A model generated the notes under the pieces. It did no database searches. It was not told the origin of the DNA and worked only from the letters and a program-made list of their open reading frames with translations. The position numbers and the translations under genes were made by a program. A stretch of 27,858 nucleotides of DNA from Coriobacteriaceae bacterium (GTDB lineage Bacteria > Actinomycetota > Coriobacteriia > Coriobacteriales > Coriobacteriaceae): the NCBI GenBank assembly GCA_902363875.1, contig CABJBO010000016.1, forward strand, positions 1-27,858, in the 5' to 3' direction. How positions within the stretch are numbered: the stretch's first letter is position 1; every line of letters starts with the position of its first letter. This document shows positions 15,913 through 24,366 of this stretch, in pieces.

Positions 15913-16810
15913 TGCAAAGAAACGTGGTGGATTGGGACGCGGACTCAATGCTTTGGTCTCAGAGGCTGAGTATGAGACCGGTGGTTCTGCTGCATCTGCT
16001 TCAAATGCCGCATCTGAAACAAAACTACCTATTGAGGATATCGTTCCCAACCCTAATCAACCGCGAATTCACTTTAATGAAACTGAACTTCGCGAGTTGA
16101 GCGAGTCAATCCAAGAACATGGCGTTCTGCAGCCGCTCTTGGTTCGCAAGCATGGAAACGGCTATGAGATCATCGCTGGTGAGCGTCGTTACCAGGCGTC
16201 AAAGCTTGCTGGTCTTGAGGAACTGCCTGTCATCATTAAAGATGTTAATGATGAAGAGATGCTGGCTCTTGCTCTTATCGAAAACCTTCAGCGTTCTGAT
16301 TTGAATCCCGTCGAAGAGGCTAAGGGCTATCGCCAGCTCATCGAAGCTAGCGGTATGACCCAGGAGGCATTGTCGAAGGCCGTAAGCAAGTCACGCTCTG
16401 CAATTACAAACTCGCTGCGCCTTCTCGATCTCCCCGAAGTAGTTCAGCAGATGATTTTTGAGGGTAAACTTACTGCTGGTCACGCACGTGCGATTCTTGC
16501 AGTTCCCTATGAGGATGCTCGAATTCGACTTGCAGAGAAGGTTGTTGCGGAGGGCCTTTCCGTAAGAGCGACAGAAAATCTTGCTCCATTGTTTTCTGCC
16601 GGAGAGACACCTAAGACGCCGCGGCCCGCAACGCCGCAGTCTTTTAAAAAGGCTGCGCGTGTACTTCGTCAGGTATTTAATACCAACGTGCGTGTGAAGA
16701 GCTCGCGTGGAAAGAATAAGATTGAGATTGAGTTTAAAGACGAGGAAGAGCTCTCTCGTATTCTTGGTGAAATGATTCAGTTTGATCAGGGAGGCCAAGA
16801 TGAGGAATAA
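15905..16810 (+). CDS. parB: Chromosome partitioning protein ParB
   Basis: ParB is a CTP-dependent DNA clamp that loads at parS and spreads. The 301-aa protein starts at GTG inside the parA end, with the typical basic N-terminus KKRGGLGRGLNAL. The CTP-binding domain has GERRYQA (92-98) and ENLQR (126-130), the helix-turn-helix is near 150-175 (MTQEALSKAVSKSRSAI), and GHARAIL (192-198) follows. The C-terminal dimerisation segment is at about 245-295. The next small gene starts inside its last codons. Confidence 0.97.
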   Translation: MPSAKKRGGLGRGLNALVSEAEYETGGSAASASNAASETKLPIEDIVPNPNQPRIHFNETELRELSESIQEHGVLQPLLVRKHGNGYEIIAGERRYQASKLAGLEELPVIIKDVNDEEMLALALIENLQRSDLNPVEEAKGYRQLIEASGMTQEALSKAVSKSRSAITNSLRLLDLPEVVQQMIFEGKLTAGHARAILAVPYEDARIRLAEKVVAEGLSVRATENLAPLFSAGETPKTPRPATPQSFKKAARVLRQVFNTNVRVKSSRGKNKIEIEFKDEEELSRILGEMIQFDQGGQDEE

Positions 16811-17054
16811 GATTTTTACTGCGATTGCATTGGTGACGACTGTCGCGGCTGGTGCCTTTGCTGGCTATAAGATCGCGACAGACGATGAACTTCGAGGTCG
16901 TTTGCTTCGTGGAGCGCAAGATATCGTTGATACATCCAAGAAGAAAATGGATGTTATGACAGAAGATGTTGCCATGCGTACTGCTCAGGTAACGAAGAAT
17001 CCCAAGATTAATCAAGGTTGGGTTAGCAACCAATGGGAAAATGTAGGCTATTAG
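16800..17054 (+). CDS. Small membrane protein coupled to parB
   Basis: I do not recognise this 84-aa protein. ATG 16800 overlaps the parB end by 11 nt and has GGGAGG upstream, so translation is probably coupled. One hydrophobic segment (about 5-22, TAIALVTTVAAGAFAGY) is followed by a charged, probably helical region and a polar tail ending NQWENVGY. It resembles small YtxH-type proteins in layout only. Co-occurrence with parAB suggests a link to segregation or simply the next operon member. A terminator follows. Confidence 0.75.
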   Translation: MRNKIFTAIALVTTVAAGAFAGYKIATDDELRGRLLRGAQDIVDTSKKKMDVMTEDVAMRTAQVTKNPKINQGWVSNQWENVGY

Positions 17055-17063
17055 GTACCTAAC
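17051..17063. repeat. Palindrome TTAGGTACCTAA, copy 2
   Basis: The same 13 bases as 13547-13559. This copy overlaps the stop codon of the small membrane protein gene and lies just ahead of its terminator, an odd place for an operator. Confidence 0.5.
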
Positions 17064-17080
17064 AATTACTCAGCATATTC

Positions 17081-17124
17081 TAAGGGGCCCTTGTCTGATT
17101 CATGAGACAAGGGCCCCTTATTTT
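17081..17124 (+). terminator. Terminator after the parAB operon
   Basis: A 16-bp perfect stem (17081-17096 with 17105-17120, 8-nt loop) is followed by TTTT. Its A/T-rich base makes it potentially bidirectional between the convergent parAB and rlmN units. Confidence 0.88.
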
Positions 17125-17172
17125 GGCCGTAAAAAATGGGACAGGAAGCAACTGATTCAGAATTGAGGTCAA

Positions 17173-17216
17173 TAAATGAAACGGCCCCGGTTGCATATCC
17201 TGCAACCGGGGCCGTT
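17173..17216 (-). terminator. Terminator after rlmN
   Basis: A 16-bp GC-rich stem (17180-17195 with 17201-17216, 5-nt loop) is followed on the minus strand by TTTCATTTATT. It lies 37 bp beyond the rlmN stop and faces the terminator at 17081-17124. Confidence 0.85.
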
Positions 17217-17219
17217 CGA

Positions 17220-17235
17220 TGTTTCACATGAAACG
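17220..17235. promoter_or_regulatory. Degenerate parS site between two terminators and rlmN
   Basis: TGTTTCACATGAAACG differs from the parS consensus at two positions (9 and 16). It is intergenic, about 2.2 kb from the main parS cluster, and may be a weaker ParB site. Confidence 0.6.
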
Positions 17236-17253
17236 TTTTGGAGTGCGACTCCC

Positions 17254-18306
17254 CTATGCGTTCTTCTGAACTTTGTAGCGCTGTTTCAGCTGTCCGCAAG
17301 CGGCGTCAATATCGTTACCACGGGAGTTACGAATCGTGGTCTCGATGCCACGGGACTCAAGACGACGCTGAAGATCCTCAACCTTATGAATCGGCGACGG
17401 CTTGAGCGGGCTGCCCTCGATGTCGTTAAGTTGAATCAGGTTAACGTGGCAAAGCGTTCCCTCGCAGAAGTCGCAGAGTGCCTGCATCTCGGGATTCGTG
17501 TCGTTGACGCCTTCGATCATGGCATACTCATAGGTCGGGCGGCGGCCAGTCTTCTCGGTGTAGAGCTGAAGCGCTTCGTGAAGGCGAAGCAGCGTGTACT
17601 TCTTAACACCGGGCATGAGCTTATTGCGCGTCGACTGGATGGCGGAATGCAGGGAAACGGCAAGAGTGAACTGCTCGGGGATATCGGCAAATTTGCGAAT
17701 ACCGGGAATAACGCCGCTGGTAGAGACGGTGAGGTGACGAGCGCCGATACCGATGCCATCGGGGTCGTTGAGGATACGCAGTGCCTTGAGAACCTCGTCG
17801 TAGTTGGCAAACGGCTCGCCCTGGCCCATGAAGACAACACTTGTGGCACGCTCGCCAAAGTCGTTGGATACATGAAGCACCTGGTCGACGATCTCTTGAG
17901 CGGTCAGAGAGCGCTTGAGGCCGTTGAGACCGGTGGCGCAAAAGGCGCAGCCCATGCCGCAGCCTGCCTGGGTGGAAACGCAGACGGAAAGCTTGTTACG
18001 ACGGGGCATGCCGACAGTCTCGACGGAAATGCCATCGTGGTACTCGAGCAGATACTTGCGCGAGCCATCTTTGGAAACCTGCTTGGTGAGTTCAGTCGGC
18101 GTATCAAAGGCAAAAGCCTCTTTAAGCTGCTCGCGGAAAGCCTTGGGAAGGTTGGTCATATCGTCAAACGAACAAACGTTCTTCTCAAAGACCCATTCGA
18201 TGAGCTGCTTCGCGCGGAAGGCGGGCTGGCCAAGTTCGGCCACGAGCTCGCGAATATCGTTTTGGCTCAAGTCGCGAATGTCCTGAGATTTAGTCCTGGG
18301 ATTCAT
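17254..18306 (-). CDS. rlmN: 23S rRNA/tRNA adenine-C2 methyltransferase RlmN
   Basis: This radical-SAM enzyme methylates C2 of A2503 in 23S rRNA and of A37 in tRNAs. The 350-aa protein has the iron-sulfur motif C116-x3-C120-x2-C123 (CGMGCAFC). The two cysteines used in the methyl-transfer mechanism are C109 and C337 (NDIDAACGQL). The SAM-contacting segment reads MGQGEP where MGMGEP is more common. ATG 18306 is preceded by GAAAGG. It is transcribed divergently from ddl and ends in a terminator. Confidence 0.97.
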   Translation of the reverse strand: MNPRTKSQDIRDLSQNDIRELVAELGQPAFRAKQLIEWVFEKNVCSFDDMTNLPKAFREQLKEAFAFDTPTELTKQVSKDGSRKYLLEYHDGISVETVGMPRRNKLSVCVSTQAGCGMGCAFCATGLNGLKRSLTAQEIVDQVLHVSNDFGERATSVVFMGQGEPFANYDEVLKALRILNDPDGIGIGARHLTVSTSGVIPGIRKFADIPEQFTLAVSLHSAIQSTRNKLMPGVKKYTLLRLHEALQLYTEKTGRRPTYEYAMIEGVNDTNPEMQALCDFCEGTLCHVNLIQLNDIEGSPLKPSPIHKVEDLQRRLESRGIETTIRNSRGNDIDAACGQLKQRYKVQKNA

Positions 18307-18321
18307 GGAAGCCTTTCGATT

Positions 18322-18351
18322 TTGGGGAAACGTAGAGGGTATCGCTACAAT
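18322..18351 (+). promoter_or_regulatory. Possible promoter of ddl-dinG
   Basis: A -10 TACAAT (18346-18351) lies 18 bp after a poor -35 TTGGGG (18322-18327). It is about 40 bp before ddl in the divergent gap. Confidence 0.4.
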
Positions 18352-18391
18352 ATGGTATCAACTGCAGAAATTATAGAGGAGGAGTCTGCCC

Positions 18392-19357
18392 ATGCCGGGT
18401 AAAAGCCTAGAGAACATGCACGTAGCGGTCTTGGCGGGCGGTCATTCCGCCGAGCGCGAGATCTCGCTCGATTCGGGAAAGAACGTTGTGGTGGCACTGA
18501 AGGAAGCCGGCTACACCTCGGTGGAGCTGCTTGACACGGCCGCTGATGACTTTATGGTAACCATGGCGACCGGCGGATTCGATGTGGCATTTATCGCCAT
18601 GCACGGCGCCGGCGGTGAGGATGGCGCCATGCAGGGCGCCATGGAGACCCTGGGTATCCCCTACACGGCCTCGGGCGTACTTGCCAGCGCCTGCGGTGCC
18701 GACAAGGAGGTCTCGAAGCTCCTGTACGCCAAGGCGGGCATTCCCATTGCCCCCGGCCTTGCGCTCGAAGTGGACGATGAAGTCGATATCGATCACGTTG
18801 TCGAGGTCTGTGGCGAGCGTTGCTTTGTGAAACCGGCCGACAACGGTTCCAGCTATGGCATTTCCCTGGTCCACGAGCCCTCCGAGCTGCCTGCGGCTAT
18901 CGCCAAGGCGTTTGAGTTTGGCGACAAAGTGCTGGTCGAGAAGTGTATCGAGGGTACCGAGATCACCGTCGGCGTATACGGCGAGGATGACGTGCGCGCC
19001 CTGCCGATTGTCGAGATCCGTAAGCCCGAGGACTGCGAGTTCTACGATCTGGACGTGAAGTATGTCGACCCTACGGACATCCATCGCATTCCGGCGCAGA
19101 TTTCGCCCGAGAACTACGTTCGTGCCCAGGAGCTTGCCTGTGCTGCCCATAAGGCACTCGGCTGCCTGGGTATCTCGCGCAGCGATTTTATCGTGAGCGA
19201 GGACGGCCCCGTTATCCTCGAGACCAACACGATTCCCGGCATGACCGATACGTCGCTGTATCCGGATGAGATTCGCCACACCGATGACATGACGTTCCCG
19301 CAGGTCTGTGACAGCCTGATTCGCATGGGACTTCGTCGAGCGGGCGTTGCATGCTAA
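18392..19357 (+). CDS. ddl: D-alanine--D-alanine ligase
   Basis: This ATP-grasp enzyme joins two D-Ala residues for peptidoglycan. The 321-aa protein has the N-terminal GGHSAEREISLDSG, the ATP-grasp FVKPADNGSSYGIS, the Lys-Tyr pair of the omega loop (VKYVDPTDIHRIPA), and the Mg-binding ILETNTIPGMT near the end. The KY loop points to normal D-Ala-D-Ala rather than D-Ala-D-Lac or D-Ala-D-Ser specificity. GAGGAGG lies upstream of ATG 18392. It overlaps the next gene by 7 nt. Confidence 0.95.
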   Translation: MPGKSLENMHVAVLAGGHSAEREISLDSGKNVVVALKEAGYTSVELLDTAADDFMVTMATGGFDVAFIAMHGAGGEDGAMQGAMETLGIPYTASGVLASACGADKEVSKLLYAKAGIPIAPGLALEVDDEVDIDHVVEVCGERCFVKPADNGSSYGISLVHEPSELPAAIAKAFEFGDKVLVEKCIEGTEITVGVYGEDDVRALPIVEIRKPEDCEFYDLDVKYVDPTDIHRIPAQISPENYVRAQELACAAHKALGCLGISRSDFIVSEDGPVILETNTIPGMTDTSLYPDEIRHTDDMTFPQVCDSLIRMGLRRAGVAC

Positions 19358-22245
19358 TCGAGGACGCTGTTTCGTCGGGAACGCCGCAGTTTGTCATCGA
19401 TTCCTATGCCACGCTTGCCGAGCGCGCCAAAACCCAAGCGTTTGGTCTCATCGAGGAAGATGTTATCGTCCTCGATACCGAGACCACGGGTCTTTCGGTG
19501 CAGGAAAACGAGCTTATCGAGATATCGGCGGCTCGCCTTTCGGGCCGCGAGGTTGTCGATCGCTTCGATACCTTCGTGCATCCCAAGCAGCTGATTCCCG
19601 CCGAGATTACCGAGCTCACGAGCATTACAAACGCCGATGTGGCAGATGCCCCGTCGGCCGTTGAGGCTGTCGCCGCTCTCGCCGATTTTGTCGGCGGCTG
19701 CCCGGTGATCGCACATAACGCCACCTTCGACCGCTCGTTTATCGAGTCGGTCAAGGGCGGCGTCAACGTCAGTGACATCTGGATCGATTCGTTGGCACTG
19801 TCGCGCATCGCGCTTCCGCGCCTGGCCTCGCATAAGCTGTCTTTCATGGCCGACCTGTTTGGCTGCGACTCGGTGTCGCATCGCGCCAACGCCGATGTCG
19901 ACGCCTTGTGTGGTGTGTGGCGCGTGTTACTCGTGGCGCTCACCGACTTGCCTCAGGGCTTGATGACGCGCCTGGCCGACATGTACCCCGACGTACCCTG
20001 GTCCTATCGTCCCATCTTCTCCTTCTTGGCGGGACAGAACCCCGGTTCCATCTTCTCTCTCAGCGCCGCCCGCGCCGACGTTCTCAAGGCCGATCGGGCC
20101 GATGATCGCGTTGATGCGGACGAGCTACCGGTCCTTAAGATGCCGAGCCGCGAGGAAATCGAGGCGGACTATGCCCCGGGCGGCCTGGTCAATCGCATGT
20201 ATCCCACCTACGAGCCGCGCGATGAGCAGATCGCGATGGCGCTCGAGGTCCGTGACGCGCTCGTTACGGGAACGCATCGCGTGATTGAGGCGGGGACGGG
20301 CGTCGGCAAATCGATGGCTTACCTGGTGCCTTTTGCCGAGGCCGCGCGCCGCAACAACATCACGGTGGGTATCGCGACTAAATCGAATAATCTTGCCGAC
20401 CAGCTCATGTATCACGAGCTGCCCAAACTTGCTGAGCAGCTGGACGGAGGCCTATCGTTTTGCGCCCTCAAGGGCTATGACCACTATCCATGCTTGCGCA
20501 AGCTTGAGCGCATGAGCCGCGGCCAGGTCGAGATTACCACCAAGCGCGATCCGGCGGACACGCTCACGGCGGTCGCGGTCATCATGGCGTACGTGTGTCA
20601 GTCGGCCGATGGCGACCTCGACTCGCTCGGCATTCGCTGGCGCAGCGTCAACCGTCCCGACTTTACGACGGCGTCGCGCGAGTGCGCCCGTCGCCTATGC
20701 CCGTTTTTCCCCGATAAGTGCCTAGTCCACGGCGCCCGCCGTCGCGCGGCGCATGCCGATGTGGTGGTCACCAACCATTCCCTGCTGTTCCGCAATGTTG
20801 CGGCCGAGGGCAGAATCTTGCCCCCGATTCGTCATTGGGTAATCGACGAGGCCCATTCCATCGAGCGCGAGGCACGCCGTCAATGGGCGCGCGTGGTGTC
20901 GGCGGACGAATCACGCGTTCTGTTTGAGCGTCTGGGTGGCTCGAGCACCGGCGCGCTAAGCCAGGTTTCCCGTGATTTGGCAACCTCCGAGGGCTCTACG
21001 CTCTATCTGGGCCTTACTGCCAAGGCGACGTCGACGGTTGCGCGCGCGAGCATGGCGATCGCCGGCGTGTTCGATGGCGTTCGCGAGCTCGGTCGCCGTG
21101 CCCGTGGGGGCTATGACAATGCCAATCTATGGATTGGCCCCGAGCTGCGCGAATCTGACGACTGGCATGATTTCTTACAGTCGGCCTACGCTGCCATCGG
21201 CACATTGGAACAAGCTGACAAGAGCGTCGACGCGCTGGTACAAGCCGTCGCCGCCGACAAGCCCGAGGTTGTTGTCGACCTGGGTGATATCTCGCGCCGC
21301 CTGCACGAGCTGGCCGAGAACCTAAAACTCATCATTGATGGTACCGATGAACACTACGTGTATTCGCTGCAGGTCAATCGCAGGCTGCGTGCCGGCGGAG
21401 AGTCAATGACCGCAGAGCGCATCGACATTGGCGAGGCCTTGGCAACCGAGTGGCTGCCCGAGGTTCACACGGCTATCTTTGCCTCGGCGACCATGACGGT
21501 GTCCAAAAGCTTTGAGCACTTTAACCATGCGGTCGGCCTTGATCGCATCGGTGCTTCAACGTCGTCATCGCTGCACTTGGATTCGAGCTACGACTTCGAT
21601 TCGAACATGGCTGTAGTCGTTGCGGGCGATATCCCCGATCCGCGCGATCGTGAGAGCTATCTTACGGCGCTCGAGCGCGTACTGGTCGACGCCCATCTTG
21701 CCATGGGCGGATCGGTGCTCACGTTGTTCACCAATCGGCGCGACATGGAGGACCTATACGCCCGCGTTGAGCCCAAGATGGCCCGTGCGGGTCTGGAGCT
21801 CAACTGCCAGCAGCGCAACTCATCTCCTCGTCGCCTGCGCGACCGGTTTATCAACGAACCGACCTCGTCGCTTTTTGCGCTCAAGGCCTTCTGGGAGGGG
21901 TTTGATGCCAGCGGCGAGACGCTGCGCTGCGTCATCATTCCCAAGTTGCCGTTCTCGAGCCCCACGGACCCGCTCTCGTGCGAGCGCAACCTGCGCGAAG
22001 ACCGCGCATGGGCGCGCTATTCGCTGCCTGAGGCGGTGCTCGAGGTTAAGCAGGCCGCGGGGCGTTTGATTCGCTCGTCGACCGATAGCGGCGTGCTGAT
22101 CTTGGCGGATCCTCGCCTGGTGACGAAGGGCTATGGCAAGAAGTTCTTAACGTCGCTGCCCACGAGCTCCTACCAGCGCATCGAATCGGCGCAGATCGGG
22201 CACTATCTACAGCTGTGGCGTGCACGCCACGAGCGGCGGCGCTAA
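19351..22245 (+). CDS. dinG: DEDDh exonuclease / DinG-type helicase fusion
   Basis: The 964-aa protein joins two modules. Residues about 36-210 are a DnaQ-like 3'-5' exonuclease with D42-x-E44 (LDTETTG), VIAHNATFD, and HRANADVDA as the third motif. Residues about 285-960 are an XPD/DinG-family helicase with Walker A AGTGVGKS (314-321) and the DEAH box D499-H502. Four cysteines (C381, C445, C450, C457) have almost the spacing of the iron-sulfur cluster ligands of E. coli DinG, so a 4Fe-4S cluster is likely. Such helicases resolve G-quadruplexes, R-loops or damage intermediates. ATG 19351 overlaps the ddl stop. The two PafBC-like genes converge on it. Confidence 0.93.
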   Translation: MLIEDAVSSGTPQFVIDSYATLAERAKTQAFGLIEEDVIVLDTETTGLSVQENELIEISAARLSGREVVDRFDTFVHPKQLIPAEITELTSITNADVADAPSAVEAVAALADFVGGCPVIAHNATFDRSFIESVKGGVNVSDIWIDSLALSRIALPRLASHKLSFMADLFGCDSVSHRANADVDALCGVWRVLLVALTDLPQGLMTRLADMYPDVPWSYRPIFSFLAGQNPGSIFSLSAARADVLKADRADDRVDADELPVLKMPSREEIEADYAPGGLVNRMYPTYEPRDEQIAMALEVRDALVTGTHRVIEAGTGVGKSMAYLVPFAEAARRNNITVGIATKSNNLADQLMYHELPKLAEQLDGGLSFCALKGYDHYPCLRKLERMSRGQVEITTKRDPADTLTAVAVIMAYVCQSADGDLDSLGIRWRSVNRPDFTTASRECARRLCPFFPDKCLVHGARRRAAHADVVVTNHSLLFRNVAAEGRILPPIRHWVIDEAHSIEREARRQWARVVSADESRVLFERLGGSSTGALSQVSRDLATSEGSTLYLGLTAKATSTVARASMAIAGVFDGVRELGRRARGGYDNANLWIGPELRESDDWHDFLQSAYAAIGTLEQADKSVDALVQAVAADKPEVVVDLGDISRRLHELAENLKLIIDGTDEHYVYSLQVNRRLRAGGESMTAERIDIGEALATEWLPEVHTAIFASATMTVSKSFEHFNHAVGLDRIGASTSSSLHLDSSYDFDSNMAVVVAGDIPDPRDRESYLTALERVLVDAHLAMGGSVLTLFTNRRDMEDLYARVEPKMARAGLELNCQQRNSSPRRLRDRFINEPTSSLFALKAFWEGFDASGETLRCVIIPKLPFSSPTDPLSCERNLREDRAWARYSLPEAVLEVKQAAGRLIRSSTDSGVLILADPRLVTKGYGKKFLTSLPTSSYQRIESAQIGHYLQLWRARHERRR

Positions 22246-23159
22246 AGCGGACAGACGAGGGTTTTTGCCATATCGCACAGATGCTTTGACAGGGTGGGGT
22301 CATCCAAGATGCGGATGGCTCCGCCCGCTGCGATTATCTGGCTCAGTAGCCAACGCTCGGAGCCGTAATGCACGGTTACCGTTGCCATGTCTGCCCCGCT
22401 GCGCTCGATGAGGGTGATGCCGGCCCAGTCCAGATGCTCCGCCATGTCGAATGGCATCAAGAGCTTTGCGCTACGCTGCGTCCGGGCAAGGGAATCGTGG
22501 AGGGATGCAACGTCCGGTGCGTGAGGCACGACGGAATCTTCCGTCAAGGTGAGTCCCTCGATTTTATCCATGCGATAGGTGCGCTGTTCATCGACTGCGA
22601 TGTCCCAGGCAATCAGGTATGTTTGGTCGCCGTTTGCCGTAATGCGCAAGGGGTCGACCAGACGCTCGCGTGGCCGTGCATCGTCCATCGAGCGATACGA
22701 GATGAGGCAGCGAACGCCGTCCTGAATGGCGCAGCTCAGCTGCTGCCAGTGCGACCCGTGGTTGACGGTGTCAAAGACGCGCTGGTTATAGCCGAGCTCT
22801 TCGGGTAGAAGAGCGTGTCGAATCCGAGCTGCCGTCTGCGGCTCGATTCCCAACGATTCAAGTTCGTGGTTGAGCACAGCGCCCTCGGCGGTACTCAAGC
22901 GCAGCGGTAGCACACGTCCGGCGTCACCGGTGAGGACCACACGTTCGCCGTGGCATTCGCAGATGATGCGCGCACCCGATTCTCGGTCCGCGAGCGTCGA
23001 GACGATCTCGAGAATCTCGTCGAGCGACACTCCCGTGATGTCAAAGCGACTGCAAATCTCAGTTCGTGTCATGCCGCTCTCGCCGGCGGCGTAGAGGGCC
23101 TCCATGATGTCGATGGCGCGCGAGAGCCTCTGCTCGCTGGTGAGTTTACGCACGGGCAT
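22242..23159 (-). CDS. WYL-domain transcriptional regulator, second of pair (PafB/C-like)
   Basis: The 305-aa protein has an N-terminal helical DNA-binding region (about 5-75, with TRTEICSRFDITGVSLDEIL) and a WYL domain at about 150-215 whose core reads TYLIAWD. It forms an overlapping tandem with the gene upstream, as pafB and pafC do in Actinomycetota, where the pair activates DNA-damage genes without LexA. ATG 23159 overlaps the upstream stop by 14 nt; a TTG at 23180 would add 7 residues. It ends 4 nt inside the end of the convergent dinG-like gene. PafBC identity is by layout and domain, not by orthology. Confidence 0.83.
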   Translation of the reverse strand: MPVRKLTSEQRLSRAIDIMEALYAAGESGMTRTEICSRFDITGVSLDEILEIVSTLADRESGARIICECHGERVVLTGDAGRVLPLRLSTAEGAVLNHELESLGIEPQTAARIRHALLPEELGYNQRVFDTVNHGSHWQQLSCAIQDGVRCLISYRSMDDARPRERLVDPLRITANGDQTYLIAWDIAVDEQRTYRMDKIEGLTLTEDSVVPHAPDVASLHDSLARTQRSAKLLMPFDMAEHLDWAGITLIERSGADMATVTVHYGSERWLLSQIIAAGGAIRILDDPTLSKHLCDMAKTLVCPL

Positions 23160-24168
23160 GCTCGTGCACCGTCCTTTCAATGAGGTGGTTCCACGCCTGC
23201 TTGAGCGATTTGGGGGCCATGGGCCTCATGCCGTCCATGGCGTGGGCCATGCAAAATGAGGCGGCGGCTTCAAGATCGCGCACGTCAACGGTCCAAGTCC
23301 ATCCCGAATCGGTGTGTGCGAGCTCACCTCGCCCGCGCGTGAGGCCGTTGATCATATCGATCTGCGTCTGCGGGGCGAACGAGAACGTAGCCGCAACGGG
23401 CGGGCGGTCGGCAAAATCGAATTCAAAGAACAGGTAGTCGCTGAGGTTGAAGTCCGCAGGGATAACGTAGGCCTTCGAAGGACGCCAAGCGCGAACGATA
23501 CGGTCGCAGCGGAATGTCCTGATGTCGCCGGTGGCATTGTCGAGGCCGCAGAAGTACGCAACGCCCTCGCGCTCGAACATGCCGTAGACGCAGACGGTAC
23601 GCTCTTTCTGCTCACCGCGTCCGTTCTGATATAAAAATCGCAGCGCGCATCGCTCGGCAAAGGCGCTCCATACCGCATCGACGGTGGGAGAGCGGCGGAT
23701 CGGTGCTTCGTCTACCGCCGACATGCCGGTGAGGTAGGCAATCTTGGAACGAATATCGGCAAGCGGCGCGGCAAAAGTGGATGAGCCGGCCGCTAGCGTC
23801 TGGTCGATGGCGTTGAGCAGGATATCGGCGTCGTCTGCGGTGATGAGGCCGCCTGCAGCAAACGTGTGCTCGCGGTCGATTGTCCATGAGCTTTCCTCGG
23901 TCTCCTGCGCGCCGGCGGGGCGAACCTCCTTGATTAAGATGCCGCGTTCGAGCAGTTTGTCACGATCGCGCCGAAACTTGCGCTTATCCGAGTCGATATT
24001 GCCCGAGCCATATCCCAGGTCAGAATCCAAGACGATCTGCTCGGTCGTCAGCGGTTCGGGGGAGCTGTTGAGCACAAAGAAAAGATTGAGGATGCGCTGA
24101 GCCGTTTTATCGAAACTGGGCTCCGAATTCCCCTTTTTAATTGTCGCGGTCGCGTCGCTTGCCGTCAT
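23146..24168 (-). CDS. WYL-domain transcriptional regulator, first of pair (PafB/C-like)
   Basis: This 340-aa protein has an N-terminal winged-helix region (about 18-85, KTAQRILNLFFVL through KFRRDRDKLLERGILI) with a Gly/Ser-rich insertion, then a WYL domain at about 170-240. There the WYL core is degenerate, VAYFCGLD, and the paired basic motif FRCDRIVRAW follows. A C-terminal domain completes the fold. ATG 24168 has GAGGA upstream. It is divergent from the large membrane protein gene and translationally coupled to the second WYL gene. WYL domains bind ligands such as single-stranded nucleic acid, so a DNA-damage sensor is plausible. Confidence 0.83.
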   Translation of the reverse strand: MTASDATATIKKGNSEPSFDKTAQRILNLFFVLNSSPEPLTTEQIVLDSDLGYGSGNIDSDKRKFRRDRDKLLERGILIKEVRPAGAQETEESSWTIDREHTFAAGGLITADDADILLNAIDQTLAAGSSTFAAPLADIRSKIAYLTGMSAVDEAPIRRSPTVDAVWSAFAERCALRFLYQNGRGEQKERTVCVYGMFEREGVAYFCGLDNATGDIRTFRCDRIVRAWRPSKAYVIPADFNLSDYLFFEFDFADRPPVAATFSFAPQTQIDMINGLTRGRGELAHTDSGWTWTVDVRDLEAAASFCMAHAMDGMRPMAPKSLKQAWNHLIERTVHEHARA

Positions 24169-24292
24169 AGAGTCCTCGCATGAGAAGGTGGTTTGCTGCC
24201 ATGATTTTAGTCCGATATGGAGATTAGGCTATATCCTTGTCCGCTCGGGGCGTTAAGATGGCCCGAATTCGGTCGTTTGCGCTCGCTCGGGG

Positions 24293-24298
24293 TATACT
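24293..24298 (+). promoter_or_regulatory. Possible -10 element of the M28-like gene
   Basis: TATACT lies 69 bp before ATG 24367 in the 198-bp divergent gap (24169-24366); no convincing -35 is visible. I see no other clear signals in that gap. Confidence 0.35.
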
Positions 24299-24366
24299 TT
24301 CGACTATATACGGTTCTAATGTGCATGCATTGGGCCTATTTGTCGGATTATGGATGTGGAGCGCAC

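Noticed and set aside
18392..19357. Ddl as a vancomycin-resistance ligase
   Set aside because: The omega loop has the Lys-Tyr pair of ordinary D-Ala-D-Ala ligases, and no vanH/vanX-like neighbours are present.
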